From the NCBI RefSeq assembly GCF_036785885.1, contig NC_092317.1:2110501-2174500 (forward strand): a stretch of DNA of 64,000 nt. The letters are read 5' to 3'. Shown here piece after piece: positions 13,751 to 26,200 of this stretch (the stretch's first letter is position 1; each line of letters opens with the position of its first letter). The translations under genes were made by a program, and so were the position numbers. The notes below the pieces were generated by a model. It saw only the letters and a program-made list of their open reading frames with translations. It had not been told where the DNA came from and searched no databases. Source of the DNA: Coffea arabica. Lineage: Eukaryota > Streptophyta > Magnoliopsida > Gentianales > Rubiaceae.

Positions 13751-15234
13751 AATAAGATTAGAGCATTCAATTAGTAATAATACTTCATAAAATATTACAA
13801 GGCTGTTAATGAATGCTTAGTGCATGGCACAGAAGAACACGGTAAAATATTCTATCCAGTGACGAAAATTTTTACTGCATAACAATGTGATTTTCCATAT
13901 TGGTGTTGATCATCATAATTCATAATTGCACTGTTTCTTTTCCATATTGGTGTTGATCATCATATCGGTGACCTACTTAATGGTTGACTATACGGTTGGT
14001 TTGGCTCACTAGCTGGTATAACATATAATTAGGAGTCTGTAAATCATTGACATAAGTTAATAATGTCCAGGGAGAATAAAATAAATTATGTATAGGACTA
14101 GCGTGTAATTACTTAGCTCTTCAGCATTTATTCTTTTGGTTGTTTACTTGTTCTTAGTGTAAGAATGATATATTAGTACAATAGAAAGTTGGTTGCTGTA
14201 AGCATCAAACAGTTGAACAAGAGATGGCCAAATACACGGACTGGAACCAACTGCTGCTTTCTACTCGATGATCTTCAGGAGTTGCTATTAATTTGACGTT
14301 GGAACATGTTCATCAAGACAAACAATTTACCTAATCTGCAAGTTTGTCTTTTTATTTATTTTTATCAAATTAAAGTGACTAGCTAGGATGAAAAGGGTAT
14401 GTTTACTAGACAACAGTAGAGACGACAAGAGCAACTATTGCAACTTGATAAACCTTGTGTCAAACAGGCTAATTAACTAACTTCATTTTTTTCATTCCTT
14501 CAAACAAAAAAACAAAAAAATCAAATACTATGTGAAAAGCAAAATCAAGGTAAATGTTTTTGGTGGCTAGCAAATGATGAAGGAAAAATAAAAAATTTCG
14601 CGTAAGAAAGATTAGGTGCAAGAATGTTTAACCGGCAATTTAAAATCTAAAAACCTCTTACTTTGGACACTTGCGAAGTAAGTTTTGACTAGAAGAACAG
14701 AAGAAATTCACTATCGTTTCTTGCAAGTGCAAAAGTCAGTAGATGGATAAAGGTTCACATTTTCATTTTCATGCGTTCACGTATACTCTTGTGACAATTA
14801 AAAGGTAAAAAAAAAAAAAGGTGAAGAACTAGAACAACTTACTTATCAATTCTGTTTCTAAGCTTTTTCAAGAACTTCTCATTATCTTCCTCTGCAACCT
14901 TAAAGAGCCTGTCGATGAATTCTTGACGTTCATCCAGGCCAAGCTTTCGGACATCAACTTCTTTGTGCACTATTTTGTTGCCGTGACTATCATTTTCAAT
15001 AAAAGATTTGATGACAGTCTTCCTCAGTCGATCATATGTGGGTAGCTTTTCTAGAGCAGCCCATCTGAGGGCTTCCTCATCGTCCTCAGCTCCGCCACTT
15101 TTCTGGCTTCCAAAAACATCCTCCACGCCCCAACCTCTCCTGCTCGGCGCCCCAGTTAAGCTCCTGTTTCGGCTTGCATTGCGGCTTGCCTGCCTTATTA
15201 CGGCCGCAGCAGCTCGCGCTTTCTCTATCTCCAT
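5476..15234 (-). CDS. ABCG36: ABCG/PDR full-size ABC transporter, copy A
   Basis: Pleiotropic-drug-resistance exporter, nearest in my recall to the Arabidopsis ABCG29/35/36 (PEN3/PDR8) group: plasma-membrane ATP-driven efflux linked to defence and indolic compounds. The substrate here is unknown. Hand model of 22 exons, 1483 aa: 14843-15234, 13499-13708, 13109-13193, 12858-13017, 12685-12761, 12538-12591, 11911-12001, 10676-10977, 9733-10331, 9463-9623, 8967-9076, 8644-8797, 8443-8553, 8181-8356, 7734-8066, 7351-7641, 7171-7254, 6962-7095, 6650-6877, 6349-6520, 5835-6089, 5476-5748. Phase closes throughout. NBD1: Walker A G207-T215 (GPPSSGKTT), signature ISGGQ 346-350, Walker B ending D370-E371. 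NBD2: Walker A 926-934 (GVSGAGKTT), LSTEQ 1033-1037, D1057-E1058. Each NBD precedes a membrane half in the reverse (NBD-TMD) order typical of PDRs. Length matches the family. The sequence looks intact. Confidence 0.93.
10432..10620. repeat. imperfect tandem pair in intron 8 of copy A
   Basis: Two related units follow each other: GTGCGTTTGATAAAACTGAA... (from about 10432) and GTGTGTTTTATGAAACTGAA... (from about 10519). Both contain CTGAAGTCTAAA and run on to ATTAAG...CTACTTAATTG or TTACTGAATTG. They may be remnants of a MITE. There is no matching block in intron 8 of copy B. Confidence 0.45.
13712..13749. repeat. (TA)n(CA)n microsatellite at an intron 1 acceptor
   Basis: The compound dinucleotide repeat sits immediately upstream, in transcription sense, of exon 2 of ABCG copy A. 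Read on the minus strand it is (TG)n then (TA)n, then CAG and the exon. It therefore occupies the place of the usual pyrimidine tract. Confidence 0.9.
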
Positions 15235-15389
15235 TTCCCCCCTCTTTATGGATTTATAAAACTAGTTAGATGAGAAATTTGGAAAACAGAAATGATTAAA
15301 CTCTGGCAATGGAGGCTGAACTAGTATGGATTCTTTTGAAATGTATCCCAACAGGGCAGAGGAAATGGTTGGTGGAGGGTTGAAGTTGT

Positions 15390-15605
15390 CTAAGCGTACA
15401 AATAGAGGTCAAGTTTAAGCTGATACTCGATCACCAACCAGTTCTTGAAAAATGTCACTCTCTTTTCTCTCGGTGAAGAGAAGTGGAAGTTGTCCAAAGA
15501 ACTGGTTTGGTTTGAGTTCATTTGTGGAGAGAGTTTATGGCTATTTATACAACAATAAGGTGGGGCATTGAAGAGTGGAAATTTCATGCATTGGATTAAA
15601 ATGAC
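15390..15605 (-). promoter_or_regulatory. proximal promoter and 5' leader block of ABCG copy A
   Basis: The block resembles 33385-33615 upstream of copy B: shared CTCGATCACCAAC, an AACTGG-GG-GAGT-like stretch, GAGAG(A)-TT-TGG just before the TATA box, and GTGGAAAT beyond it. On the minus strand TATAAATAG (15541-15549) is a good TATA box about 308-315 bp before the ATG at 15234, which implies a leader of roughly 280 nt. Confidence 0.5.
15542..15549 (-). promoter_or_regulatory. TATA box of ABCG copy A
   Basis: Minus-strand TATAAATA, about 310 bp upstream of the start codon. It occupies the same position relative to the ATG as the TATA-like site before copy B. Confidence 0.5.
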
Positions 15606-17749
15606 GTATTAAATTTATGTGTGATTTTTCCAGAGGGCCATCCAATTAGATCAATACCGATAGCGCAGTACTGATGAACTTGTGTGTGCTTAGTAAAGGA
15701 ACAAAATTGACTTCAGAGATGATCAGCCGAACCCACTCGAGGTTCATGACGTGGACTTTTTGGGGTTGTTGAGCCAAGGGATTAACGTATTCAAATTCAA
15801 GGATGATCGTAAAAAAAAAAAATATTGTACTACAATTCCATTTCGACCCCAAATTAACACGCGGGTTGACAGGAGTCTTCATCCCGTGTTCCTGGAAAAT
15901 GTCTTGCTTTATCTAACTACTAGTACTATATTATGGGCGATTGGACATATTCTAATTTATTGCATGCATGTTTGAATGTAAATTATAACTAATTAGACAA
16001 TGACAATGTAGCTCCAAAAAAAAAAAAGGTTCTAATCTAGGCGGGAGAAAGAAATACTTTTGTATACCAGTAATCAAACTAGTTATAATTATGTCATGTT
16101 TGAAGAGCATCATTTTTAATTCACAGGTTTCCTTGCAAGTTTTGTAGAGTATTTCATAGTGGGCACGCACTTAATCAATACAAAATGTTTTTCTTAGGGG
16201 CCGGGCCAAAGTAACATATTCCTGTGCCTATGGATTGATAAAAAGTCCAAGAATTATTGTTAACTCATAAGAGTATTAAAGATATCGGCTCGCAATTAAT
16301 TATTAATGAATGGGACGGGTTCAAATGAATGTGGATAGGTAGCATGACTTTTCTGATTGGATGGTGAAGACGGGTTAACTTTCTTGATTCAAGAAAGCTT
16401 GCTCTAGATCAGTTGCCGGATCAACCTTCCATCCAACTTACGCAAACCTTCAAACACAAAAAAGTGTGCATCCATATAGCACCTCGTACGTGCAAAGACT
16501 TCTCAATTATTAAAATTTTGGTGTGACATCTGTACAATTTTAGAGAGGAACCAAAAAAAAAAAAAATCAAAGTATTAAACGCTGAATTAATATTCGGTCT
16601 AGTAGTTCTTCCTTTTGTCACGACGCACAAATATTCTCATGAAGCATCATCTGTCACGTAAAATTTGGTCTAATGAATGAAGAAGGTTTTGAACGTGGTC
16701 AGTTGTTGATGTTATTGTGATCTTTTTACTCGGCGACTGAATCTCGAGACTTGTTCATGCTGGTGCCTAATAGCTAAGGTTGGTGTCGCAGAAGTAGGGG
16801 TGAAAGTTCAAATTGAAGGTTGTTGAGAAGGAAAGTCCAGGTAGTCGGCGGGGGCTGAACTCTATCTCTATGCTACCCTCCCCACAGCCTCGTGTCGACA
16901 ATGTCATTTTTTCATCCTGTTGGTGGGCAAGCCTAGGCAACCTATATGCATGTTCTTTTCTCATTTGTGCAAATGGCCAACAAAAAAATATTGCCAATGA
17001 AACATATAATATTTTCAATTAATTTCGCCAGAAGAAGAGCACTACTTATGTGTTTTTTTTGACCGACGATCGTAGCGGCTCCTCCCAAATTAAAAAACGT
17101 GGGAGCAGTCGTGACACCAACTAAGGATTTCTTTGGAACAGTGTAGTTACTTAGGCCCCAGGACTGGTGCAAATAGCCAAAGAATATACTGTAGTACTTA
17201 GTAACGACTTCTCTTCAATGGTTTGGTACCAACAAATTGTTGGGTTGTTGGGTTTGTACTTCGTACGTCCTCATACATATTTTGCCTGTTCATAGCTTAG
17301 GAACAAAAAAACAAAATCATTTGGTAAATATGGCATGTAGATCAATTGAATTTGGAAGTACTTTTAATCACCACCAAAAACTTGCGTTATTTGTTACTTT
17401 TTCGCAAATTGACTTTTTTGTATTGCATGCTCTACGGTCATGAAAAAGTTGATGAAAAGAAAAAAAAAATTGCTGCACTTTTCTTCCTTCTCATTTGGTG
17501 TTGTTTTCACGGGGAACCACAACCAAGTAATTGAAGGGTATCTTCCATTCATGCTTGGTCTTCAGTCACTCACGGAATAAACTTATTACATCTGTAAATT
17601 GATTGGCCGTGGCCTTAAATTCTCGATTCTTTATTTGAAGATACAGACTTTAGTTTAACGAATCGAGCAAATATTGAACCATGTTATACATGAGAAATAA
17701 TTGTGACATGGAGTCTCACAAGCGATCAGTTTAAAAATTTTTTTTTTTA

Positions 17750-17998
17750 CATAAGTTGGCCTTAAACTATTACAATTGTTTCAAATTGGCTCCTCAATGA
17801 TAAAAAAACAACAAATTTTGATCTTTCAATCATCCTTATCGTTAAAGTTGATGGGTCTAAGGGGCAAAATTGGAAGGATCCAACGGAGAACATAGAATGA
17901 AAGATTGAAATTTGACACTTTTTTTTGTTGTCGATGGATCAATTTGAGATTTAAAATAGATGTCGGGCCAATTTAGCTGCATGGCACATCACTTATGT
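17750..17998. mobile_element. foldback MITE with long inverted arms
   Basis: The left arm (about 17756-17832: TTGGCCTTAAACTATTA..., then CAAATTGG, AACAACAAATTT, GATCTTTCAATC) is mirrored by the right arm (about 17905-17972), whose reverse complement reads TTGGCCCGACATCTATTTTA..., then CAAATTGA, ACAACAAAAAA, TTTCAATCTTTC. ACATAAG near 17750 and CTTATGT near 17992 may mark the outer ends. There is no coding sequence. Confidence 0.6.
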
Positions 17999-20900
17999 GA
18001 TGATAGCGTCGTAACAATGGAAACATACAGCAATTCGCTTTTACGGTAATTATCACATGAATGTTATTATTTATGGACAACTAAACAGTTTAGGACTTAT
18101 AATTCAAGGAAGAAGTTGCTAACAGACCAATAGAGTCGACTGCTTGTACATTATCATATTGACAAAGAGTGCCAAACCTTTGATTTCAATGCCACCACAA
18201 CCAGAATATATAACGACTTGGCCCCTTTGTGTCAAACTTTTGCAGAATCATTTCACACCACCTATATATGTACCAAGATCGTATCCTGCTGCCTAATTAT
18301 GTACACTACATGATGTATATACATGAGCGAGAGCAAGCAGGGATTTTCCGTGTTTAATTCTCTTCCATGTAATAGATTAATTCCACTGGTTTTATACAAA
18401 AGACAAGGAAAGGATTATACAAAAGCTGGCTGCATACGACTACGCACACACCACAATTACTAGTATATCTAAGCATACAGGAGATGCAAATATAGTACTC
18501 CTGCTTTTAGACTACTAGAGTGTTAGGGAAGAATTGAGCAGCTTTCCCTGACAGTGAAAGATGCCTTCTAGTAGGTATATGTAGCATTCGGGGGCCTCGA
18601 AAAATAAAAGAGGCAGTGGACATTAATTTATGCCATATTTACTTCAAGATTAATTGCATGGATAATTAACTAATACTACTTGGAAAGAAAGAGCCTAATA
18701 TTAAGTTAGCCCCTTCTTTCACTACCATCAATAATGCATAGCATGCTGTGGAGTGGCTTCCGTTTCAAACTTTGTTTCGTGTAATCTTCTACTTAATTTC
18801 TTGAAAGCAAATATTTTTAACAGTACTACTAATGAAGTGTCTAGTACTTATTATGATGCTTATTCAATCTCAGTAGTTTAACTTCAATGCTGGAAAAACA
18901 GCTTAAGATTTCACATTAGGGACACCTGCAGGAACTTGAAGTCGTGTTTCAGTGAGGGTATAGATAGTCCTAGTAGAATTTCGTGTCCGGCCTGTTTAGC
19001 ATTTTTAATTAGGGACTAATAAATTCTCAGCATCTCTTGAGTGTTCCCACAGGAAGTAGACTTTGATAAGTTTAGCTTGTGCCTAAGTTCATAAACAATC
19101 AATGGCTTAACTTTGAATTTTAAAGTTTGATCTCGTAATCAAGGACATAATTTTACCCGTTATGTATGTCAAGGAGTCGACCCAACAAAAGTTGTAATTT
19201 CTTCATTACCAAAGAGATCTCCATACAACACTACTAGTGATTATTTTGTATGCTTTTAATTAACCTACTAGTGCTCTAACCATTTCCGGTGCATGTTGTT
19301 TGCAACATCTTCCAAGCATGAAAACCACAGAACCTATAATTTTTTTAAGGGCAAAAAAAGAAGAGGGGATGTATCATATGTAGGGCCGTCGTTCACCTAA
19401 TCCCTTTTTAGCCCCGTTACTTTCAGAATTGGCACGACACTTCAACAGTAAATCCCTTTCATTATCTGTCTTCTAATGTTGTTGGTTTTTGTTGTTCCCG
19501 AGTAGGTATGAAATTTGTTCCTTTTTGACGCCCAAGCCACTTTGGTAAACAAGGTCCACGGCCTTTTACCTCCTGGGGTCGTCCTCGTTGAAATATTGCG
19601 TAAAGAAGTTAATAGATAGGTCCCATTGTTCTTCTTGTATAAATTTCTGAGGTACGAAAATGGATCAACTAAATCAGCTCGATCTATCTCATCCTTTGAT
19701 AATTGCGTATGTACGTGAGCATGTATGTTATATTCAAACTTCAATTCTTTTCTTTGAATCCTTTACTCCTCCTCCTCCTCCTCCTGTAGAAAAGGGTAAC
19801 TTGGCCCCCCCCCATACCAATGAATTCCATTTGGGTGCTTCCAGTATTGCTTTTTTCTATCTTAAACGATAGATGATTGAGGAATGAAATTGAAAATTGT
19901 TGCAAAATTTCTCCAACTAGGTGACCCACCAGTCTAGCTATTGGAATCCTTTGTCATTCCTTTTTTTTTTTTTTTGGAACCAATCCTTTGTCATTCTTGA
20001 GTCACCATTGCGTATAGTTTTTACAAGTAAATTATGTAGCAGTTAATTAAGGCATCAAGGATTAGGATTTGGGCAAGACTCGACAGGCGCATGTTGCGTC
20101 TTCTATTTGCCCTCTGTCGCCTTCTTAATTTTCTAAATTCATCATTTATCAATGGAATTTATCCCTCACATTGATCACTTTGATTTTTTCCCCCTCGTTT
20201 CAAGGATCGACCATTTATCTTTTTTTTCATTGGATAAAAGAGAATAGCTGCGATTCAATGTAAACAAAATATATAAACCTGCTGGTCCTGAAGTGATTCA
20301 CGTACATATCTCCCATTTTTGGATTAATTTTTTACTTCTTGTCAGTGTAGAATTTTTTTTTTTTTTTTACTCTGATGGATGTGAATTTATGCACGTGTAC
20401 AAACAGTAAATTTTAAATTTGAAATCTAAATTTAGATTAAGTGACATGCATATGCAAGTAAGTCTGCTAGTATAACAAAATAATTACACTAATAATGTAT
20501 AAAAAATTAACCCTATACTCTTGCATAAAAAGTTTTACAATATTGATGACGAAAATGATTCAAACCCTGTCACAACTTCAATCAAAACAATATCATTAAT
20601 CGGGAAAAAGATAGTTTATCATATGCTCTTGATCAGAAAATTTCTTGGCCATGGCTTTAAAGATATATACCTAGAATGATTGAAACTCCGGCCCTCTGCC
20701 ACGAGGTGAGTCCAAAACATGCAGCCCCACTCGTGGACTCCATCAAGAAAGAAGGGTATGCGGTCGCCCAAAAAAATGGATCAGCACAGAAGGTCAAATT
20801 TGTTGGAAATTTTGAAATCGGCTTTCGATATCAGGTTGTTGAGATCTATTGACTTTCTAGCCTCATAATAGATAGGTAAATATATACTACGTACTAGCAA

Positions 20901-21378
20901 GCAGAAAACAAATTTTTTTTGGCTCCTATGGCTGGTGACCAGACTTGCACCCATCGTACCAATCTTCCATGCGTACTGAATTAGGATGGATCGGTGTTGT
21001 TATTTCATTATTGGGGGAGCTGTCAAATGTAAAAGGGTCGCTGTTATTTATGCGTGTAATTTGTCATTATGGATCATCAATGAGATTTACATGGTAGTTT
21101 CAATTATTTGTGACGAGGTCTCGACTGTCTTATTCTTTTACTTTTATTGAGAATTAAATTGAACATGATCTAATCGTCTAATGCGATTTAGTATTTGACG
21201 AGGTTAAATCAAATACCGTACACTTATGTATGGTTGTGAATTGAAAGATAGAATAGGTGACAACAATTACATTTTAGACTCGACAAATTGTCAAACATAA
21301 TGCTAACTCAAGATAATGTCATACATAATAGTTCAAGATGATGCTTATTTGTAAATTCTACTGCATGTCCAAAAACTC

Positions 21379-21795
21379 GGGGGGTGTTTGGTAAGTGGAT
21401 TTTATATTATACGAGAGAGTGGATTTTCAATTCATTATAGTGATGCTTATAATTTAGTTATGGCTGATGGGAATATAAGTTAATAGGTATAATAAAATCG
21501 GGCTCTGGATTTTATGATTAGCCGATTCTTAGTGAGGAATTAATGTTTATATGTCCATGAATTTACAATTTTAATTTTAAAAAAAAACTAAAAAAGGATT
21601 AGAAGAAAAAGATGACTGCTAGAAAAACATGTAAGAAAAATGACGAGGAAAAGGAACAAAAATGTAAAACCGAAATCTAAATTTTAGTTACCAAACACTT
21701 TATAGGTTTTAGCAAAACCTCATTATTATTAACTAGTTAATCATAGTGATACTGATTGTAATTCATGATTTTTTTTTTTTTATCAAATAACTCCT
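21379..21795. mobile_element. MITE-like element (GTGTTTGGTAA ends)
   Basis: The left end is GGGGGGTGTTTGGTAAG. The reversed right end is AGGAGTTATTTGATAAA, and an internal TTACCAAACAC (21690) is also inverted to the left end. Between them is AT-rich, non-coding sequence. The right boundary is uncertain. Confidence 0.4.
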
Positions 21796-21815
21796 TAATT
21801 CAACTGTACGGGTTT

Positions 21816-21974
21816 GTTTGGATTGGGTTTTATTTCCCCAAATTTATTTGCTTACATCATCATTACAATTTCCAATACACCTTTTTACCTTTCCAATTAT
21901 CTTTTTATCTCACATACATCACATCACAAAAAGTGCTACAGTAAAAATATCTCTAATAATTCACAATCCAAACA
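21816..21974. mobile_element. short MITE, TGTTTGGATTG family
   Basis: The ends TGTTTGGATTGGG and (reversed) TGTTTGGATTGTGAA form the inverted repeat. The interior carries ATCACAAAAAGTGCTACAGTA, the reverse of a block in the element at 59544-59687, so the two are copies of one family in opposite orientation. Confidence 0.65.
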
Positions 21975-23222
21975 GAAATGATGAGGTTAGACAACAATGA
22001 TGTATGATGAGGTTTGTAATGATGAGGTTAGACAACAATGAGGTTTTTGATTTGTTTATCAATCCCTCTCCTTTACCTATTGTCCTGGTAAAGATTGGAA
22101 TCTCCATTAAACCAAAATAAATATATGTATATATTATATATATTACAAAATACATTTTCATCAAAAAAAAATTCATTTATTGAATGTAAAACTAAAAGGG
22201 AAACACGAAAAATCTATTAACCGATGTGGCCGGAAGCCCAAATCCAGTACACTGCAAGTCCATAATCTTTCCACCGATGCGGCCGTAGATGCATGGACTT
22301 GGGAGAAAGAGAGAAGAGATCGAAAGAAAAATTTATTCTAATACTTCTCTTAAGACCGCACCGATCCGCATTTCCGAAGCCCACAAGACATTTCAAGGAA
22401 CGCATCCTGCCCCATTCTCCTTTCTTCTTTGGAATCTCCCTGCCTTGAGCCCAATGCACAACGTGCTCTTCTTTTGGGAGGTGGAAGCTTTTATAGAACA
22501 GAAAAAAAAAACTAACAAGGTACATATTCCAATCAGGGCGTGGGCGTTTCTTTCTAGTATTTTTGTTCTTCTTTGTTTCTCTCCCCGCCCCCCCCCCCCC
22601 CCCTCTCTTGGCCTTTCACTGAAACCAGTTTCTGCTGAATTTTGGCATCATGTTCTTGAGTGGAGAATAGACCATAGATGCTTTCCTTCGTGTTATATTT
22701 CTGTTTTTTGTTCAGAGTTCACTGTGTTTTGCTTTCTCAAAACTAGTTTTGGTGGATATAAGTATGAGGTTTCTGCTACCTCTACTGTAGAGCTTTCAAT
22801 AGTTGCTCAATGCTAAAAAAAGGATCTTGGCAAATGATTCTCTCTTTTGCCCCTAATTGAGTTTTGTGTTGTTCTTGAACTATTTATGCATCAGTGCTTT
22901 CATTTGGCGCTGCGGTAAGAATTATAGATCAAATGATATCCCTAATTAGTTGATTGGCACAACGCGCATTTTGTCTCCCAAACGAAATGCAATGCTGCCG
23001 GGGTCCGGTATTTCTAAGCCCAACAATTGCTTTGAGAAGATATCGTGTAAGGATGAATAAGATCTTACAACCTCTTCACGATTTTGGTGTACAAATCTCC
23101 AAATTTAGAAACAACAATTCATAAAAATGGTTTATGTTAGTTGAAACCTTATTACTTGGATCTTTAATTAATGCATGAAATTCTTATCGCATTCCATTCA
23201 CCTAGAGAACATATTTGCTATC

Positions 23223-26200
23223 CTATCTATTCTGGAAGTTCAGTGTCTTAATGCAGAAAGCGTACACAAATGCAAACAAAACACAGAAACCGATCAAAAC
23301 TGCTGCCGCTGGTCCCATGAAGTCTGATTCGTATCCGAAGTGATCCCTGATATAATCTTTGATTTTTGGATCAGGAGACATTCCGGGGACTTTGATTGTA
23401 TCCTCTACATCACCATATTGTGATAAGATTAGTCCGTAGAGTGTCCATGACACAGGGCAAATCCAGTAGTACCATATCCACCATTTGGGAATTTTCTGTC
23501 ATTATGAACTAGGAATAAATCCACCATTTGTTGACGAAGCATTTTCGAAAGACAACTATAAGACCTTAGTGAAAATTAACTAGCTTACTGGTCTGGGGAT
23601 GTAGAATCCAGCGAAGATATTGAAAATTCCGTAGAATGCTGCTGCAATTATTGATGCCACTTGGTGGTTTGGTGTGATGGAAACTGTCATCATTCCGTAA
23701 TATGTGAAGTAGAGAAAAGAGAAGAAGGTCACAAAGTAGAACCAGAAAAATTTTGCTGCTGTCCATTCGAAGCCCACCATGGCATACACTATAAGTGAAT
23801 AGTAGGAAGTTTGCAAAAATATGTATGGTATCTCTGCAATAACCTGTTTCAAATGAAAAAACTGTTCAGTAAATTGACAAGTTTTGTATAACAAGGTGGA
23901 GAGGACTGTATATTTTGTGAACTAGACTGATTTTTTGTGGCAGAGCTTAATAAGCTTCATAACATTCTCTTCTTCAACTTGAGCATTAAACAAGTTGAAA
24001 GTCACCAGAAATGTTAGCATACACTTGGCTTGGCTCAATAGTATAGGTAATGTAACTTGTTGGATAGAAGTTTGAAATGAGCCTCACTTGTGCCATGGCA
24101 TATGGTATGGCTGAGTACATCCCAGCAGCTCTTTCCCGATAAACAACAGTTCTTTCGATGGCAACAACTGGTTGCACAGTCGAACAATTATTGATCCCAA
24201 TAAAAAGTACAGCAATGAACATAGCCCCAATGATGGTCAGAAGATCAGCATTGCTCTCCCTGGTGTATGCAAAACATAAAGAGAAGGATTTAGTGCATAA
24301 TTCTTTATCCTTAATTCTAATTATAGCTTGACTGCAAAAATTGGCTTTCCATTACTCCTTAGAAATAGACCTTTTACTTCCAACTCTCCAAAAAATTGTT
24401 CCAAGAATGAGTGCGGCAGCTAAACTGAAGACGATTCTGACAAGGTTATAATCGGGACTTCTCCAGTAAGTTATCTGTTGCTTCCACAGGCAGGATTTGA
24501 ATTGACTCCACGTGGATTGACAATATTGTGTAGGGAAATAGAGGTCATTTGCACCTTGAAGTGGTATGCTCAACTCTTTCACTAGAGCCTTATTTTGTCT
24601 GTTTATAGTTATAACTTGTTAGGTGCTGTCCTGTAATTTCCAATCCTAATTCAGAATGGAATTTTTGTCCAGTTTACTTACGCATACAATACTGAGGATT
24701 TGTATGTCTCAGCAAAATCAATTCCATGCCTAACTTCGGTGGCAACTGAGCTAACATTTAGCATCCATGTTGCTGGATTGTACTTCTCTGTAATCTTTTG
24801 CACTCCAGGAATTGCCTGCAGTGGTTGGATTAGTCTTTGTTTTTGTAATTCTGTAAACTCTTAATAAGAAAAGGTTTAGGAACATCAAGTACCTCAAAGT
24901 ATTCTATCATTTTCTGGGAATGCCGTCCTATTGGTCCTGCATAAATCACTTCGCCTCCTCTTTTCATCAAAAGTAGCTATTGGATTAATTAGAATAAGAG
25001 ACGTGAGAGAGACAGAAAGAGCAGGGAGCAGCAACATCATTTAAAGGAGGTACAAACATAAACTGGAGAAGAGGAAAACTTAGTCCTGGAGACACAATCT
25101 ACCTCATCAAAAGCTTCAAAAATGTCTATGCTAGGCTGATGAATTGTGCATACAACTGTTCTCCCCGTGTCGACTGTATTTCTCACTGTCCTCATAACAA
25201 TGGCTGCTGCTCTTGCATCAAGGCCAGAAGTGGGTTCATCCATAAATATGATGGAGGGATTGGCAACAAGCTCAACTGCTATAGTCAGTCTCTTTCGCTG
25301 CTCTGTAGACAAACCACTAACTCCTGGAAGCCCCACAATGGCATCTTTTAGGTTCTCTAGTTCAACCAGGCCCATCACTTCATCCACAAAAATCTGGGAA
25401 AAGCATAAAGCACACAGATGTCAAGTAAATATTTTCTAAAGCTACATTTGTGTAATTTCACTTATATTGATTGATAGCACTGCTTCTGACCATCTTTTCC
25501 TCCTTGCTGACTTCTCGGGGGAGCCGAAGGAAAGCCGAAAAAATCAGAGATTCACGGACAGTTAATTGAGGTGAGTGGATATCAGTTTGTTCACAGTAAC
25601 CTGAAACTCTAGCAAATGTTTCTTGTATCTTTGGGAATCCAGATATTCTTATGTCGCCTTCGATGTAACCACCTGTTTTCCGTCCAGCTAAAACATCCAT
25701 CAGGGTAGTCTTTCCTGCTCCGCTGACTCCCATTAGTGCAGTTAAAACACATGGCCGAAATACGCCAGTTACGCTACTAAGTAATTGGAGCTTCTCCTCT
25801 GTGACTCCTTGTTCTCTCATTTCCTGTTAAAGTGGAACAAGTTTGACGTTAACAAAGAGATTCAAAGCACTCGTTTCCAGTTAAGCGTAGAAACTTCTGT
25901 ATTAAGTTGCATAGATTGGGTTTTAAAACTTACACGGGGCATGTCCACGAAATAATTCACGCTGTCAAAGGTCATGGTGAGTGGGGTGAATGGCAGAACC
26001 ATTCCTCTCTTAGGAGCAAAACCACTTGTAGCCTCAAGACGTGTATCTTCCTTTCTACTGATTAAAGTGCTAGTGGAGTGCGTGCTCACTGGCTGGATTG
26101 CTATTTCTCCTAAAAGAATTGTACGCTGTATATAAGCATGGTGTTCCTTTCCATGTTTACTGTAATTTTTTTGTAATGAGCAGATAAGAATTGAGCTTGT

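Larger units (their letters stand above)
15606..23222. other. spacer between ABCG copies A and B
   Basis: About 7.6 kb without a recognisable gene. It holds the MITEs listed at 17750, 21379 and 21816, a short CTC-repeat (19768-19788), several poly-T and poly-C runs (for example the poly-C at about 22588) and many unrelated short frames. The longest frame, plus strand 22289-22816, crosses the poly-C run and has no family look. A decayed direct repeat of about 35 bp with GATG(T/C)GGCCG lies at 22224-22285. Confidence 0.5.

Noticed and set aside
22289-22816. 175-codon plus-strand open frame
   Set aside because: It crosses a poly-C run, has mixed low-complexity composition and shows no domain or splice context. 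It is probably a chance frame.
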